NCBI RefSeq assembly: GCF_047462415.1
Contig: NZ_JANSJE010000011.1
Coordinates: 1-64,000 of the forward strand
Reading direction: 5' to 3'
DNA from: Thermostichus sp047462415
Lineage (GTDB): Bacteria; Cyanobacteriota; Cyanobacteriia; Thermostichales; Thermostichaceae
DNA: 64,000 nt
The number at the start of each line of letters is the position of its first letter. Within the stretch, counting starts at the first letter, position 1. The notes under the pieces were generated by a model. The model was not told where the DNA came from, did no database searches, and saw only the letters and a program-made list of their open reading frames with translations. Shown piece after piece: positions 18,787 through 27,128 of the stretch. The translations under genes and the position numbers were made by a program.

Positions 18787-19371
18787 ATGAGTGCCAAGAT
18801 GCAACCCTGTACCCGCCAACAGATCTTGATCGGGATGGGCCTCACCAGCCTGATCCTGGCCCTCATCGCCGGCCTCTGGATGTGGCTGGGATCCCTCCGC
18901 GTGCCCTTTTGCTGGGATCCGCTGGCCGTCGCCTGGGGAGCGGCGCTGGGGCTGGGGGTGGCGCTGCTTAGCGGCGGGGCTTACTGGCTTTGGCCGGCCT
19001 ATCGCCGGGCGGCTTCCGCCTACTTGCACCTGGTGGCGGATCCCTTGCAATGGCGGGATATCTTCTGGGTGGGGGTGCTGCCGGGCTGGAGCGAGGAATG
19101 GCTGTTTCGCGGCGTGCTGATGGGATCCCTAGTGGCCAGCCCCTTGGGGTGGACAGGCGGGATCCTCCTGAGCGGCCTCTTGTTTGGGGTTTTGCACTGG
19201 CTAGAGTGGCAGGGTTGGCCCTATGCCGTCTGGGCCAGCGCCGTGGGCATCCTCCTGGGGCTGGGCGTGTGGCTATCGGGAAACCTGTTGGTAACCATCG
19301 TCGCCCATACTTTGGTTAACTGGATTGGGGTTTGCCTCTGGAAATGTTCTGCCCTGCCAGCCGAATCCTGA
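18787..19371 (+). CDS. CPBP-family intramembrane metalloprotease (CAAX/Abi-like)
   Basis: 194 residues, mostly hydrophobic, with about five or six membrane helices. The catalytic motifs are EEWLFRG (paired Glu, Arg), FGVLHW (His) and a final HTLVN. These are the conserved set of the CPBP (Abi) family of membrane glutamic/metal proteases. Substrates are unknown for most bacterial members; some are linked to bacteriocin immunity. ATG at 18787. It is followed directly by a palindromic dispersed repeat and then an alpha/beta hydrolase gene on the same strand. No bacteriocin gene is nearby, so a housekeeping role is as likely. Confidence 0.9.
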   Translation: MSAKMQPCTRQQILIGMGLTSLILALIAGLWMWLGSLRVPFCWDPLAVAWGAALGLGVALLSGGAYWLWPAYRRAASAYLHLVADPLQWRDIFWVGVLPGWSEEWLFRGVLMGSLVASPLGWTGGILLSGLLFGVLHWLEWQGWPYAVWASAVGILLGLGVWLSGNLLVTIVAHTLVNWIGVCLWKCSALPAES

Positions 19372-19389
19372 AGTGCTCGACGTCGCCGC

Positions 19390-19427
19390 CCCCCTCTCCC
19401 TCTGGGAGAGGGGTTGGGGGTGAGGGG
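19390..19427. repeat. Single full unit of the palindromic G-rich dispersed repeat
   Basis: CCCCTCTCCCTCTGGGAGAGGGG followed by TTGGGGGTGAGGGG. It is the same unit as at 2387 and lies between two same-strand genes, ending nine bases before the ATG of the hydrolase. It may therefore affect that gene's expression by folding near its ribosome site. Confidence 0.9.
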
Positions 19428-19435
19428 AAGGAGCA

Positions 19436-20260
19436 ATGAGTAAGCCCTTTCTGGGACTGCGGCTGGGGCCATCCTTGCTGCTCATCGGCCTAGGGGTATA
19501 CGGCTACCTGCTCTGGCTGGGCCGATTTCAATCAGAGCGGCTGATCTTTTTGCCCCGCCCCGCCAGCTACCAGGATGGGGACGCCATTCTCAAGCTCACC
19601 ACCGCCGATGGCCTGCAGATTTCGGCAGTCTACCTGCCCAATCCCGCAGCCACCTATACCCTCCTCTACAGCCACGGCAACGCCGAGGACTTGGGGGATA
19701 TCCTGCCGCGCCTGAGGAAGCTGCAGCAGGGGGGGTTTAGCGTCTTGGCCTACGACTACCGCGGCTACGGCACCAGCGAAGGGATCCCTTCCGAGGCCGG
19801 CGCCTACAAAGACATTGAAGCGGCCTACGCTTACCTACTAGCTCAGGGGATCCCGCCGGGGCGGATTTTGCTTTACGGACGCTCGGTGGGAGGTGGGCCC
19901 TCAGTTTACTTGGCAGCCCAAAAGCCGGTGGGTGGCTTGATCCTGGAATCCACCTTTGTAACCGCTTTTCGCGTCTTGACCCGCATCTCCCTGCTGCCTT
20001 TTGATCGCTTCGACAACCTCAGCCGCATTGCCCAGATCAATTGTCCGCTGCTGATTTTGCACGGCACTCAGGATCGCTTGATCCCCTTCTGGCATGCCGA
20101 AGCCCTTTACCAAGCAGCACGGGATCCCAAGCGTTTGGTGCCCATCGAGGGAGCCGATCACAACAACTTGCTCCAGGTGGTCGGGGAGCGCTACCTGCCC
20201 ATCCTGCACCAATTTGTGGCCGATCTGGTGGATCCCAACCTTTTCCTGGACAATCCGTAG
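19436..20260 (+). CDS. Alpha/beta hydrolase (ABHD17/YqiA-type, membrane-anchored)
   Basis: 274 residues. A hydrophobic N-terminal helix (LLLIGLGVYGYLLWL) probably anchors it to a membrane. The hydrolase core has LLYSHGNAEDLGD (oxyanion loop), YDYRGYGTSEG, the nucleophile elbow YGRSVGGGPS, an Asp in HGTQDRLIPF and the catalytic His in GADHNNL. This arrangement matches the serine hydrolases related to eukaryotic ABHD17/FAM108. The substrate is unknown. ATG at 19436, whose upstream GGAAGGAG overlaps the end of a dispersed repeat. It converges on the gene at 20338. Confidence 0.92.
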   Translation: MSKPFLGLRLGPSLLLIGLGVYGYLLWLGRFQSERLIFLPRPASYQDGDAILKLTTADGLQISAVYLPNPAATYTLLYSHGNAEDLGDILPRLRKLQQGGFSVLAYDYRGYGTSEGIPSEAGAYKDIEAAYAYLLAQGIPPGRILLYGRSVGGGPSVYLAAQKPVGGLILESTFVTAFRVLTRISLLPFDRFDNLSRIAQINCPLLILHGTQDRLIPFWHAEALYQAARDPKRLVPIEGADHNNLLQVVGERYLPILHQFVADLVDPNLFLDNP

Positions 20261-20337
20261 ATCCCAGCGGGTTTGAATAGCGCTAGCCTAACAGCCTGTC
20301 CTGCTCCAAAGACAGAAGTGGACAAGCGTGAGGATTT

Positions 20338-21393
20338 TTAAGTGACTTTTTGACCCATCAGTTCTTGCAACAGGTTCTGCGCCGTTCCCATATAGCGCAG
20401 CACATCGGGATGATGGCTCCAGAGCAGGTCGCTTTCGGGGAAAACCTCCAGCGAGAACATGCCCTGCACGGCTCGCAGATAAGGCAGCAGGACAGTGTAG
20501 CTGGCCGGGGTGAGCTGAAAGCGCAGCGCCTCGCCCAAAAGCTCCAGCATCTGCCGCACCAGTTTCCACTCCACCTTCAAAGGGGGGTACAGCATCACAC
20601 AAAGGGGAAACAGCTCCTGCTGCACAGCCATCACACTGCCTTCTAAGGCACAGAGGCCCAGGTACACCTGGAACATCTCCACATCGCGGATGCTGGAGAT
20701 CCGCACTTCCAGATCCGCCAAGAGGCCGCTTTCACAGTGATAGTTCGGAAAACGCTGCGCCACCTCAGCACAGATAGACTCTGCCACACCGGTAATCAGG
20801 GGCAAGAGCTCTTGCACGGCAGCCAGGGGGGCGGAAAAGGTATCGCCTGCATGGGCGGCGGCATTCTCATACATTCTTTGTAGGGGCATGTACAGGTGGT
20901 CGTCCATGACCTTCAAGTAAGGTTGGAAGAGGCCGCGCTCCTGAGGTGACAAGGCTTGCGAGACCATTTGCCCCGTGTAGTGGAATTGCATACTTAAAAA
21001 GCCCAGCACCCGCGGATCCCGTTCACTGTAGCGGGCCCGCAGCCGTCCACAGAACGGCGCGATCTTTACCGAAAAGCGGGCCGGGGAGAGGCCCTCCCCC
21101 CAACTTTCCGCTGCCTTTTCAAATAACTCGCGGGAATCCTCGGCAATTTGCCAGGGATCGATCAAGTCCGGATCCAGCCGCTGCCTCGGGATTTCAGCAG
21201 CCAAGAGCCGCTCCGTCTTGGCCCAGGCCTGGGAGCTGGCAAAGCGCAGGGATCCCTTTACTTTGTCGGCTAATTGGGTACCTGGCAGCTCGCCCAAGGC
21301 CGCCTGTGCCCGCAACTTGTCTACATATTTTTGGGCCCACAGGGTGGCCAGGCTGTAAGGTGTAGCTGCTTCTGGGCTTTCCATCGATCCCAT
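20338..21393 (-). CDS. Conserved-looking protein of unknown function (351 aa)
   Basis: A soluble, mostly helical protein that I do not recognise. It contains no P-loop, no obvious catalytic motif and no membrane segment. Visible patterns are a Trp/Arg-rich N-terminal half (SLATLWAQKYVDKLR, ISR-type basic helices) and a C-terminal half rich in Leu and Met (LLPLITGVAESICAEVAQRFP, FQVYLGLCALEGSVMAVQQELFPL). Codon use matches the neighbours, so it looks native. The ATG at 21393 is possible and a second ATG at 21384 is equally good. It is transcribed divergently from the peroxiredoxin gene. Its length and lack of stop codons, with no better frame opposite, support a real gene. Confidence 0.8.
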   Translation of the reverse strand: MGSMESPEAATPYSLATLWAQKYVDKLRAQAALGELPGTQLADKVKGSLRFASSQAWAKTERLLAAEIPRQRLDPDLIDPWQIAEDSRELFEKAAESWGEGLSPARFSVKIAPFCGRLRARYSERDPRVLGFLSMQFHYTGQMVSQALSPQERGLFQPYLKVMDDHLYMPLQRMYENAAAHAGDTFSAPLAAVQELLPLITGVAESICAEVAQRFPNYHCESGLLADLEVRISSIRDVEMFQVYLGLCALEGSVMAVQQELFPLCVMLYPPLKVEWKLVRQMLELLGEALRFQLTPASYTVLLPYLRAVQGMFSLEVFPESDLLWSHHPDVLRYMGTAQNLLQELMGQKVT

Positions 21394-21675
21394 GACCTCA
21401 GCAGAGAACCTAGATTCTGTTGTCTACAATACCCCTAGCACGCCGCCGTTGCAGCCTGTAAGGAAACTACAGAATGTTAAGACTGCCCACAACAATTGTT
21501 CACATTAGGAAAGGGCTTCTCACCTTGCGGACAAGTTGGCGATGATCTTAAAATCACCTAAAATCCGCTCGGAAAAGTGGAGTTTTTGTGGCAAAATAGA
21601 CAGCAGACGGATCGAGCGCAAGGATCCGGATCCTGACCTCACCGGACTGAACCCTTTACTGAGGAGAAAGAGCGT
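21394..21675. promoter_or_regulatory. Divergent promoter region upstream of the peroxiredoxin gene
   Basis: A 282-bp gap between divergent genes with a lower-GC stretch (21470-21600). The string GATCTTAAAATCACCTAAAATCC (21544-21566) has two -10-like blocks. GAGGAGAAAGAGC (21660-21672) is the ribosome site of the plus-strand gene. No PerR/Fur box was recognised with confidence. Confidence 0.4.
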
Positions 21676-22326
21676 ATGTCTCTCCGACTTGGCGATACGG
21701 CTCCCAATTTTACGCAAAAGTCCACCCACGGCGAAATCGACTTCTATTCCTGGGCCGGGGATAGCTGGGTAGTGTTGTTCTCCCACCCTGCCGACTACAC
21801 GCCGGTCTGCACCACCGAGCTGGGTACTGTTGCCAAGCTGATGCCCGAATTTGAAAAGCGAGGGGTGAAGGTGCTGGCCCTCAGTGTGGACGATGTGGAC
21901 TCCCACGTTGGCTGGGTGAAAGACATTGAGGAAACCCAGAACGCTACCTTGACCTACCCAATTTTGGCGGACGTTGACCGCAAGGTCTCGCAGCTCTACG
22001 GCATGTTGGATCAAACCAACCTCAACCAAGAAGGGCTGCCCTTGACGGTGCGCTCGGTGTTCGTTATCGATCCCAACAAGAAGATACGCCTCATCCTCAC
22101 CTATCCGGCCAGCACGGGCCGCAACTTCGACGAGCTTTTGCGGGCCATCGATGCTCTACAGTTGACGGATAAGTACAGCGTCGTCACCCCTGCCGACTGG
22201 AAAGACGGCGACGATGTCATTATCCCGCCTTCGCTGAAAGATCCGGAAGTGCTCAAAGAAAAGTTCCCGAAAGGCTACAAGGAAATTAAGCCCTACCTGC
22301 GGGTCACCCCTCAGCCCAACAAGTAA
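21676..22326 (+). CDS. 1-Cys peroxiredoxin (Prx6 type)
   Basis: 216 residues. The peroxidatic Cys lies in FSHPADYTPVCTTELG, and the C-terminal extension (YPASTGRNFDELLRAIDALQL, TPADWKDGDDVIIPPSL) is that of the 1-Cys/Prx6 subfamily rather than 2-Cys Prx. It detoxifies hydrogen peroxide and alkyl hydroperoxides, with a reductant that varies between organisms. The ATG at 21676 follows GAGGAG. A strong intrinsic terminator follows at 22368. Monocistronic. Confidence 0.96.
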   Translation: MSLRLGDTAPNFTQKSTHGEIDFYSWAGDSWVVLFSHPADYTPVCTTELGTVAKLMPEFEKRGVKVLALSVDDVDSHVGWVKDIEETQNATLTYPILADVDRKVSQLYGMLDQTNLNQEGLPLTVRSVFVIDPNKKIRLILTYPASTGRNFDELLRAIDALQLTDKYSVVTPADWKDGDDVIIPPSLKDPEVLKEKFPKGYKEIKPYLRVTPQPNK

Positions 22327-22367
22327 AAGTCTCGGCAATCCAACCGATTGGTGATCGGCTCGATTGG

Positions 22368-22392
22368 GATCCCCTCTTGGGGATCTTTTTTT
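22368..22392 (+). terminator. Rho-independent terminator after the peroxiredoxin gene
   Basis: GATCCCC (22368-22374) pairs with GGGGATC (22379-22385) around TCTT and is followed by seven T residues (22386-22392). The left arm includes a GGATCC site, so the HIP-like palindrome has been co-opted into the stem. Confidence 0.9.
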
Positions 22393-22541
22393 GGCGGGAA
22401 ACCCCGCACCCTATCCTCAGGATGGCTGTCGGGATCAGAGCCAGGGCGCTGGGGGAATGCCCTATGGGAAGATACGATAAGGGTGACAGTTCCGGCAAGC
22501 CCCGCTTCAAGGTACCAAATCACTAGGCGTGAGTCGGGAGT

Positions 22542-24590
22542 ATGTCACATCCGACCAATCTGGATCAGATGACAGCAAGCCGAGGCTGGGCTCGCTTGGG
22601 GATCGATGTGGGCGGCACCTTTACCGATCTGGTGCTCTTGCAGGATGGCCAGATTCAGACGGCGAAGGTGCTCTCTACACCTAGCCCTGAGGAGGGGGTC
22701 TTGGCAGCGCTGGACAAGCTGGGTGCGCTCAAAGGGGGGCTCTGGGTTGACTTGTTCTGCCATGGCATGACGGTGGCCACCAACGCGCTGCTGGAGCGCA
22801 AGGGATCCCCCACCCTGTTTCTGACCACGGCGGGTTTTCGCGATGTGCTGGCCATTGGCCGTCAAAACCGCCCCTCTCTGTATGACTTGACGCAGCCCAA
22901 GCCGGAGCCGGTGGTACCCCGCCACTGTTGCCTGGAGGTGAAGGAGCGTTGCAGCGTGGACGGGGTGTTGGAGCCGCTGACCGAGGAGGAGATCCGCCGC
23001 GTGATCCAGGCGGTGGGCGAGCGGGTGCGGCAGGACGGGATCCGCGCCGTGGGGGTGGGGTTTTTGTTTTCCTTTCTCTACCCAGAGCATGAGCAGCGGC
23101 TGGGAGCCGCTTTGAAAGAGGCTTTCCCTGACTTGCACGTTTCCTTGTCTTGCGAGGTAGCGTCGGAGTTTCGGGAATACGAGCGCTTCAGCACCACCGC
23201 CCTCGATGCCTACCTCAGCCCGGCGCTGGCGGGCTACCTGCACCGCTTGGATTCAGGATGTCGAGAGAGAGGGATCCCCCAACCCTTGATCATGCAGTCT
23301 TCCGGCGGGGTGACCTCGATTGCCCAGGCGGCGGCCCACGCTTCGGTGGCTTTGCTCTCGGGGCCGGCAGGTGGGGTTTACGGGGCGGCCTATCTGGGTC
23401 GCCTGAGCGGCTACCTCCACTTGCTCAGCTTCGATATGGGGGGAACCAGCACCGATGTAGCCCTCATCCAAGATGGGATCCCTCAGGTCAGCCCGTCAGC
23501 GGTGGTGTGCGGCCTGCCGGTGCAGCAGCCCCAAATCGATATCCACACCGTCAGCGCCGGCGGCGGATCCCTGGCCTCTTTGTTGCCGGGCGGTGGGCTG
23601 CAGGTGGGGCCGGAGAGTGCCGGCTCCAACCCCGGGCCGGCCGGCTACGGCCGAGGGGGAACGGCTCCCACGGTGACCGATGCCAACCTCTGGCTGGGGT
23701 ACTTGCCGGATGGCGGTCGGTTGGGCGACTCCGTCCAGTTGCGGCGGGAGCTGGCGGAACAAGCCATAGCCACGCTGGCGGATCCCTTGGGCTTGAGCTT
23801 GCAGGAAACTGCCGTTGGCATTCGCACCCTGGCCAACGCTGCCATGTCACGGGCCTTGCGGGTGATCAGCGTGGAGCGGGGCTGGGATCCTGCCGATTTT
23901 GCCCTGCTGGCCTTTGGTGGAGCTGGGCCCATGCATGCCTGTGCTCTGGCGGAAGAGCTGGGCATCCGCAAGATCTTGATCCCGGCTGCCTGTGGCGTGC
24001 TCTCGGCACTGGGCATGGCTTTGGCCGATCTGCGGCGGGACTACCGGCGGGCTATCCTACAACCCTTGCAGCGGCTGGCGTCGGATTCAGGGGGATCCCT
24101 GCTAGCCCAGTGGGCAGAACCCCTGATCCGCCAGGCCCAAGCCGACTTACAAGAGCCGGCGCTGCACTTTAGCTTGGACTTGCGCTATCGCGGCCAGTCT
24201 TTCGAGCTGGAGATCCCGGTGCACCTGTCAGAGCCGATTGCTCGCCTGGAACAACAGTTTCACCAGGCCCACCGGCAGCGCTATGGCTGGCAGGATTCGG
24301 CCCAGCCGGTGGAGGCGATCCAGTTGCGTCTGCGGGCGGTGCAGGCTCTGCCCACCGTGCCTCTGACTGCACCTTGCCCTTTGCCAGGGGATCCCCTCAA
24401 GGGGCGGCGAGAGGCCTGGATGGGCGGCCAGATGCGGTCAGTGCCGGTCTACGATCGGCAGCGCATGGGTGTGGGGTTTCAACTGCGCGGGCCGGCGATC
24501 GTCGAGATGCCGGAGGCAACTGCGGTAATCGACGCCGGTTGGACGGCTGCCATTGACGCCGTGGGAACCTTGGTCTTGAGCTGCGGATGA
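22542..24590 (+). CDS. hyuA: Hydantoinase/oxoprolinase A-subunit family protein (HyuA)
   Basis: 682 residues of the HyuA/acetone-carboxylase-beta family, an ATP-dependent ASKHA-fold subunit. Signatures are LGIDVGGTFTDLVL (phosphate 1), HGMTVATNALLERKG, LSGPAGGVYGAAYL, SFDMGGTSTDVAL and LAFGGAGPMHACALAEELG. The usual reaction is ATP-driven opening of 5-oxoproline or hydantoin rings. A partner HyuB subunit is normally encoded next door but none is found here, so it must lie elsewhere. ATG at 22542; a second ATG at 22569 is possible. The A subunit ends normally before a tRNA gene on the other strand. Confidence 0.92.
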   Translation: MSHPTNLDQMTASRGWARLGIDVGGTFTDLVLLQDGQIQTAKVLSTPSPEEGVLAALDKLGALKGGLWVDLFCHGMTVATNALLERKGSPTLFLTTAGFRDVLAIGRQNRPSLYDLTQPKPEPVVPRHCCLEVKERCSVDGVLEPLTEEEIRRVIQAVGERVRQDGIRAVGVGFLFSFLYPEHEQRLGAALKEAFPDLHVSLSCEVASEFREYERFSTTALDAYLSPALAGYLHRLDSGCRERGIPQPLIMQSSGGVTSIAQAAAHASVALLSGPAGGVYGAAYLGRLSGYLHLLSFDMGGTSTDVALIQDGIPQVSPSAVVCGLPVQQPQIDIHTVSAGGGSLASLLPGGGLQVGPESAGSNPGPAGYGRGGTAPTVTDANLWLGYLPDGGRLGDSVQLRRELAEQAIATLADPLGLSLQETAVGIRTLANAAMSRALRVISVERGWDPADFALLAFGGAGPMHACALAEELGIRKILIPAACGVLSALGMALADLRRDYRRAILQPLQRLASDSGGSLLAQWAEPLIRQAQADLQEPALHFSLDLRYRGQSFELEIPVHLSEPIARLEQQFHQAHRQRYGWQDSAQPVEAIQLRLRAVQALPTVPLTAPCPLPGDPLKGRREAWMGGQMRSVPVYDRQRMGVGFQLRGPAIVEMPEATAVIDAGWTAAIDAVGTLVLSCG

Positions 24591-24591
24591 A

Positions 24592-24622
24592 CTCATCTCT
24601 CACGTTGGGAGAGAGGTGAGGG
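24592..24622. repeat. Degenerate hairpin of the palindromic repeat type, after hyuA
   Basis: CTCATCTCTCACGTTGGGAGAGAGGTGAGGG contains an imperfect stem (CTCTC with GAGAG, CTCA with TGAG) and the GGTGAGGG tail of the dispersed repeat family. It may act as a weak terminator after hyuA. Confidence 0.5.
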
Positions 24623-24635
24623 CTGGCTGGGAAAG

Positions 24636-24709
24636 GGCGGACGATGGGACTCGAACCCACGAATGGAGGATCCACAATCCTCTGCCTTAACCGCTTGGCT
24701 ACGCCCGCC
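24636..24709 (-). tRNA. tRNA-His (GUG)
   Basis: Minus-strand cloverleaf. The acceptor is GCGGGCG with CGUCCGC plus an encoded extra 5' G (G-1 opposite C73) typical of tRNA-His. The D-arm is AGCCAAGCGGUUAAGGC. The anticodon stem-loop GAGGAUUGUGGAUCCUC has anticodon GUG, and the T-arm is GUGGGUUCGAGUCCCAU. The anticodon stem contains a GGATCC. CCA is not encoded. Confidence 0.96.
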
Positions 24710-24776
24710 AGGATTTCGGGTATCTAGCTTAGCATGGGAAAAACGGGACTGAGCTACAAAGTCGAAGCACCCCAAA

Positions 24777-25577
24777 ATGCTACCCAAAGCCGATTTACTG
24801 CAAGGGGCAGAGTATCGAGAAACCCTGGCACGGGTCTTGGATTGGGGAGACCAAGCCCTCAAAACCTGGCAAGTGGTCTGGAGCGACTTCCTTTCCCCAC
24901 CCGAACTAGCCGAGGTGCAAGCTCGGCTGCGCAACTTGACCGAACTCCAAGTGTGGGCTTGGGGAGGGTACCCCCAGGCAGAGCGCCAACGCTTGGCCCT
25001 GGCTCGCTCTGAAGTGAGTCTGGAGGTCGGGGATCCAAAGCCCGATCAAGAAGGGATCCCCTTGGCCGCCCTGCAGATTCAAGGCAACTTCCTGTTCGAC
25101 CCGGCCACCCACCGGGATTTTCTGGGAGCCTTGTTGGCAGCCGGCATCGCCCGCGAGAAGGTGGGAGACATCCTCGTGTTGGGAGACTCAGGTGCCCAGG
25201 CCATTGTGGTGCCCGAACTGGTGGACTATCTCAGCCTCAACCTGACTCAGGTGCGCACGGTGCCTGTCAAAGTGAGCCGGATCCCTCTGAGCCAGTTGAA
25301 AGTTCAACCCCCCCGCGTCAAATCCATCACCAGCGTGGAAGCCTCTTTGCGCTTGGATGCAGTGGCCTCAGCCGGGTTCGGCATCTCCCGCAGCAAGATG
25401 GTGGAAGAAATCCAACGGGGGGAAGTGCGGGTCAATTGGAAGCCCATTACCCAAGCCAGCTACACCGTTGGCCCTCAGGATTGGATCGCCATTCGTGGCC
25501 GCGGCCGGCTGCAAATTGAAGAGGTAGCCGAAACAAAGAAAGGCCGCTTTCGAGTCCAAATGAAGCGGTATCTCTAG
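24777..25577 (+). CDS. Photosystem II S4 domain protein (YlmH-like RNA-binding)
   Basis: 266 residues, beginning LPKADLLQGAEYRETLARVLDWGDQAL, with an N-terminal YlmH-type domain (FLSPPELAEVQARL, GGYPQAERQRLAL, GDILVLGDSGAQAIV). A C-terminal S4 RNA-binding domain covers roughly residues 185-245 (RLDAVASAGFGISRSKMVEEI, GEVRVNWKPI). This architecture is the cyanobacterial and plastid photosystem II S4 protein family. It has been linked to PSII function, but its RNA target is not established. ATG at 24777. It is convergent with the phytyltransferase gene. Confidence 0.93.
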   Translation: MLPKADLLQGAEYRETLARVLDWGDQALKTWQVVWSDFLSPPELAEVQARLRNLTELQVWAWGGYPQAERQRLALARSEVSLEVGDPKPDQEGIPLAALQIQGNFLFDPATHRDFLGALLAAGIAREKVGDILVLGDSGAQAIVVPELVDYLSLNLTQVRTVPVKVSRIPLSQLKVQPPRVKSITSVEASLRLDAVASAGFGISRSKMVEEIQRGEVRVNWKPITQASYTVGPQDWIAIRGRGRLQIEEVAETKKGRFRVQMKRYL

Positions 25578-25626
25578 GTTTTTTCTGGCCTGAGCTTGGG
25601 CAGATCCTTAGCTACAGGAAAATGCT

Positions 25627-26538
25627 CTAGAAAAAAGAGAAAAAAGCCCAAGGATAAAGCAAATACTCTAAGTAAAACAACTTCCAGATCAGTTGATAAT
25701 AACCAACGATCGCATCTCGGCGACTGAGATCGAGGTGGACACCATAGCCTAAGAGGATCCCCAGCCCTAACAAATGACCCATCAACAGCCAGAGGCCGTT
25801 GCCCGCGAGGGGCAAGGAGATCCCCACCCCGATAAACCCCAGATAGCAAAAGGCCAAAATGGTGATACAAAACCTTGAAATCCGCTCTGGCCCAAAGCGC
25901 AATGAGAAGGTGGCAATGGCAAACTGGCGATCCCCCTCCATGTCGGGAATATCTTTAAAAAGGGCGATCACCAAGCCGAAAATCGACATAAATCCCGTTA
26001 GCCAAACAATCGGAGCAGAAAGCTCGACCCTTCCTTGCATCACCTGCTGAAAATGGCTGTAAAGGCCCAAATTGACGATCAAACCGCGCACGCTGTAAAT
26101 GCAAGCCGAGGCCGCCAGCGGAAACCGCTTCAAACGCAAGGGGGGCAACGAATAGGCCGTGCCGATCCCATTGCTCAACAGCACCGTCAGCAACAGGTAA
26201 GGGATCCCAGCCGCGGCCAGCAGGAGGGACGCCGCCCCACAAGCCACGACGATCCCCAGCCCCTGTCGCCAACTCAGGCATCCGGCAGCCAAGGGCAAAT
26301 GGGGTTTGTTGACGCGATCGATTTCCACATCCGTCAGTTGATTCAAGCCGACGATGTAGACGTTGGCCGCCAAACAGGCCGCCCAAGCCAAGCCCAATTG
26401 GGGCAGCGCCGAGAGAACCGGTTGCAGGGATCCGGCAGCCACGAACCCCGCCAACAGGTAGAGGCCCAGCACGCTGGCGCTGGTGCCATAGACGGTGTGA
26501 GGCCGAGCAAAACGCCAGAGAACTTGTGGACGCAACAT
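25627..26538 (-). CDS. Homogentisate phytyltransferase (tocopherol biosynthesis)
   Basis: 303 residues with about nine membrane helices, of the UbiA prenyltransferase superfamily. It carries the two prenyl-diphosphate/Mg2+ motifs: NQLTDVEIDRVNKP (about residues 65-78) and KDIPDMEGDR (about 195-204). The N-terminal FARPHTVYGTSASVLGLYLL and the YSLPPLRLKRFPLAAS loop match the homogentisate phytyltransferase group (Slr1736/VTE2), which commits homogentisate and phytyl-PP to tocopherol. The gamma-tocopherol methyltransferase gene lies 5 kb away. ATG at 26538. The yceD gene lies 9 bp upstream on the same strand, so it may be last in a yidC-jag-yceD-hpt run. Confidence 0.94.
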   Translation of the reverse strand: MLRPQVLWRFARPHTVYGTSASVLGLYLLAGFVAAGSLQPVLSALPQLGLAWAACLAANVYIVGLNQLTDVEIDRVNKPHLPLAAGCLSWRQGLGIVVACGAASLLLAAAGIPYLLLTVLLSNGIGTAYSLPPLRLKRFPLAASACIYSVRGLIVNLGLYSHFQQVMQGRVELSAPIVWLTGFMSIFGLVIALFKDIPDMEGDRQFAIATFSLRFGPERISRFCITILAFCYLGFIGVGISLPLAGNGLWLLMGHLLGLGILLGYGVHLDLSRRDAIVGYYQLIWKLFYLEYLLYPWAFFSFF

Positions 26539-26547
26539 TCAAAAAAG

Positions 26548-27042
26548 CTAGGGAGAATCTTTCAAGAAAGAGGCCAAAGCTGCCCAGCGGGGATCCACCG
26601 CCGGCGCGGGAGATTCCACCCCAATGCCCGGACAATCGGGACGGCAGGGCAACTGGCGGGGCATCTGCAGATGTAGGTGCTGGTACATCCAGTCTTCGAC
26701 ATCCAGCTCACCATTGCAGGGCAGGCTCTCCAGCAGATCTGCTTCGTCTTGCAATTCCAGCTCCAAGGGCAGAGGCTCGGAACTGGGCTCCCGGATCAGG
26801 ATGATCTCCTCAACTGCCAGATGCAGCCGGTGGTTAAACTGCTGTAGGCAACGGTGACAGGTGAGAGTCACAATGGTGTGGGCTTCGGCACTGACCTCGA
26901 GAAAGTGGCCCCGATGGCTGACTTCTAGGGATCCCTCGACAGGGGTCAAGCTCTCAAAGCCCGCAAAAAATTGCTTGAACTGCAACGCCTGGGTCTGACC
27001 TGGCATCTGCCGCAGATCGGATAGACGAATGGGCCTTAACAT
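26548..27042 (-). CDS. yceD: YceD/DUF177 family protein (23S rRNA accumulation)
   Basis: 164 residues. Typical YceD features are the two-Cys pair in TLTCHRCLQQF and later single cysteines (LPCNGELD, LPCRPDCPG), plus the VEEIILI and ELDVEDWMYQHL strands near the C-terminus. YceD is needed for normal large-subunit rRNA levels in E. coli and plants. In many bacteria the gene sits before rpmF. Here no rpmF follows; instead the tocopherol phytyltransferase begins 9 bp downstream. The start at 27042 is an ATG. The C-terminus (PRWAALASFLKD) is also a common feature of cyanobacterial members. Confidence 0.9.
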   Translation of the reverse strand: MLRPIRLSDLRQMPGQTQALQFKQFFAGFESLTPVEGSLEVSHRGHFLEVSAEAHTIVTLTCHRCLQQFNHRLHLAVEEIILIREPSSEPLPLELELQDEADLLESLPCNGELDVEDWMYQHLHLQMPRQLPCRPDCPGIGVESPAPAVDPRWAALASFLKDSP

Positions 27043-27128
27043 CGCGCCCCCTCCTTCGCACGTTTTGGGTAGCAGGGATCCCTGTTGTCAGGGTAGCAAG
27101 AGAGCGCAACGGGTCGCGGCCCAAATTT

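Noticed and set aside
18787..19371. Abortive-infection or bacteriocin immunity system around the CPBP protease
   Set aside because: No toxin, bacteriocin or export gene is adjacent, and CPBP proteases are common housekeeping membrane proteins.
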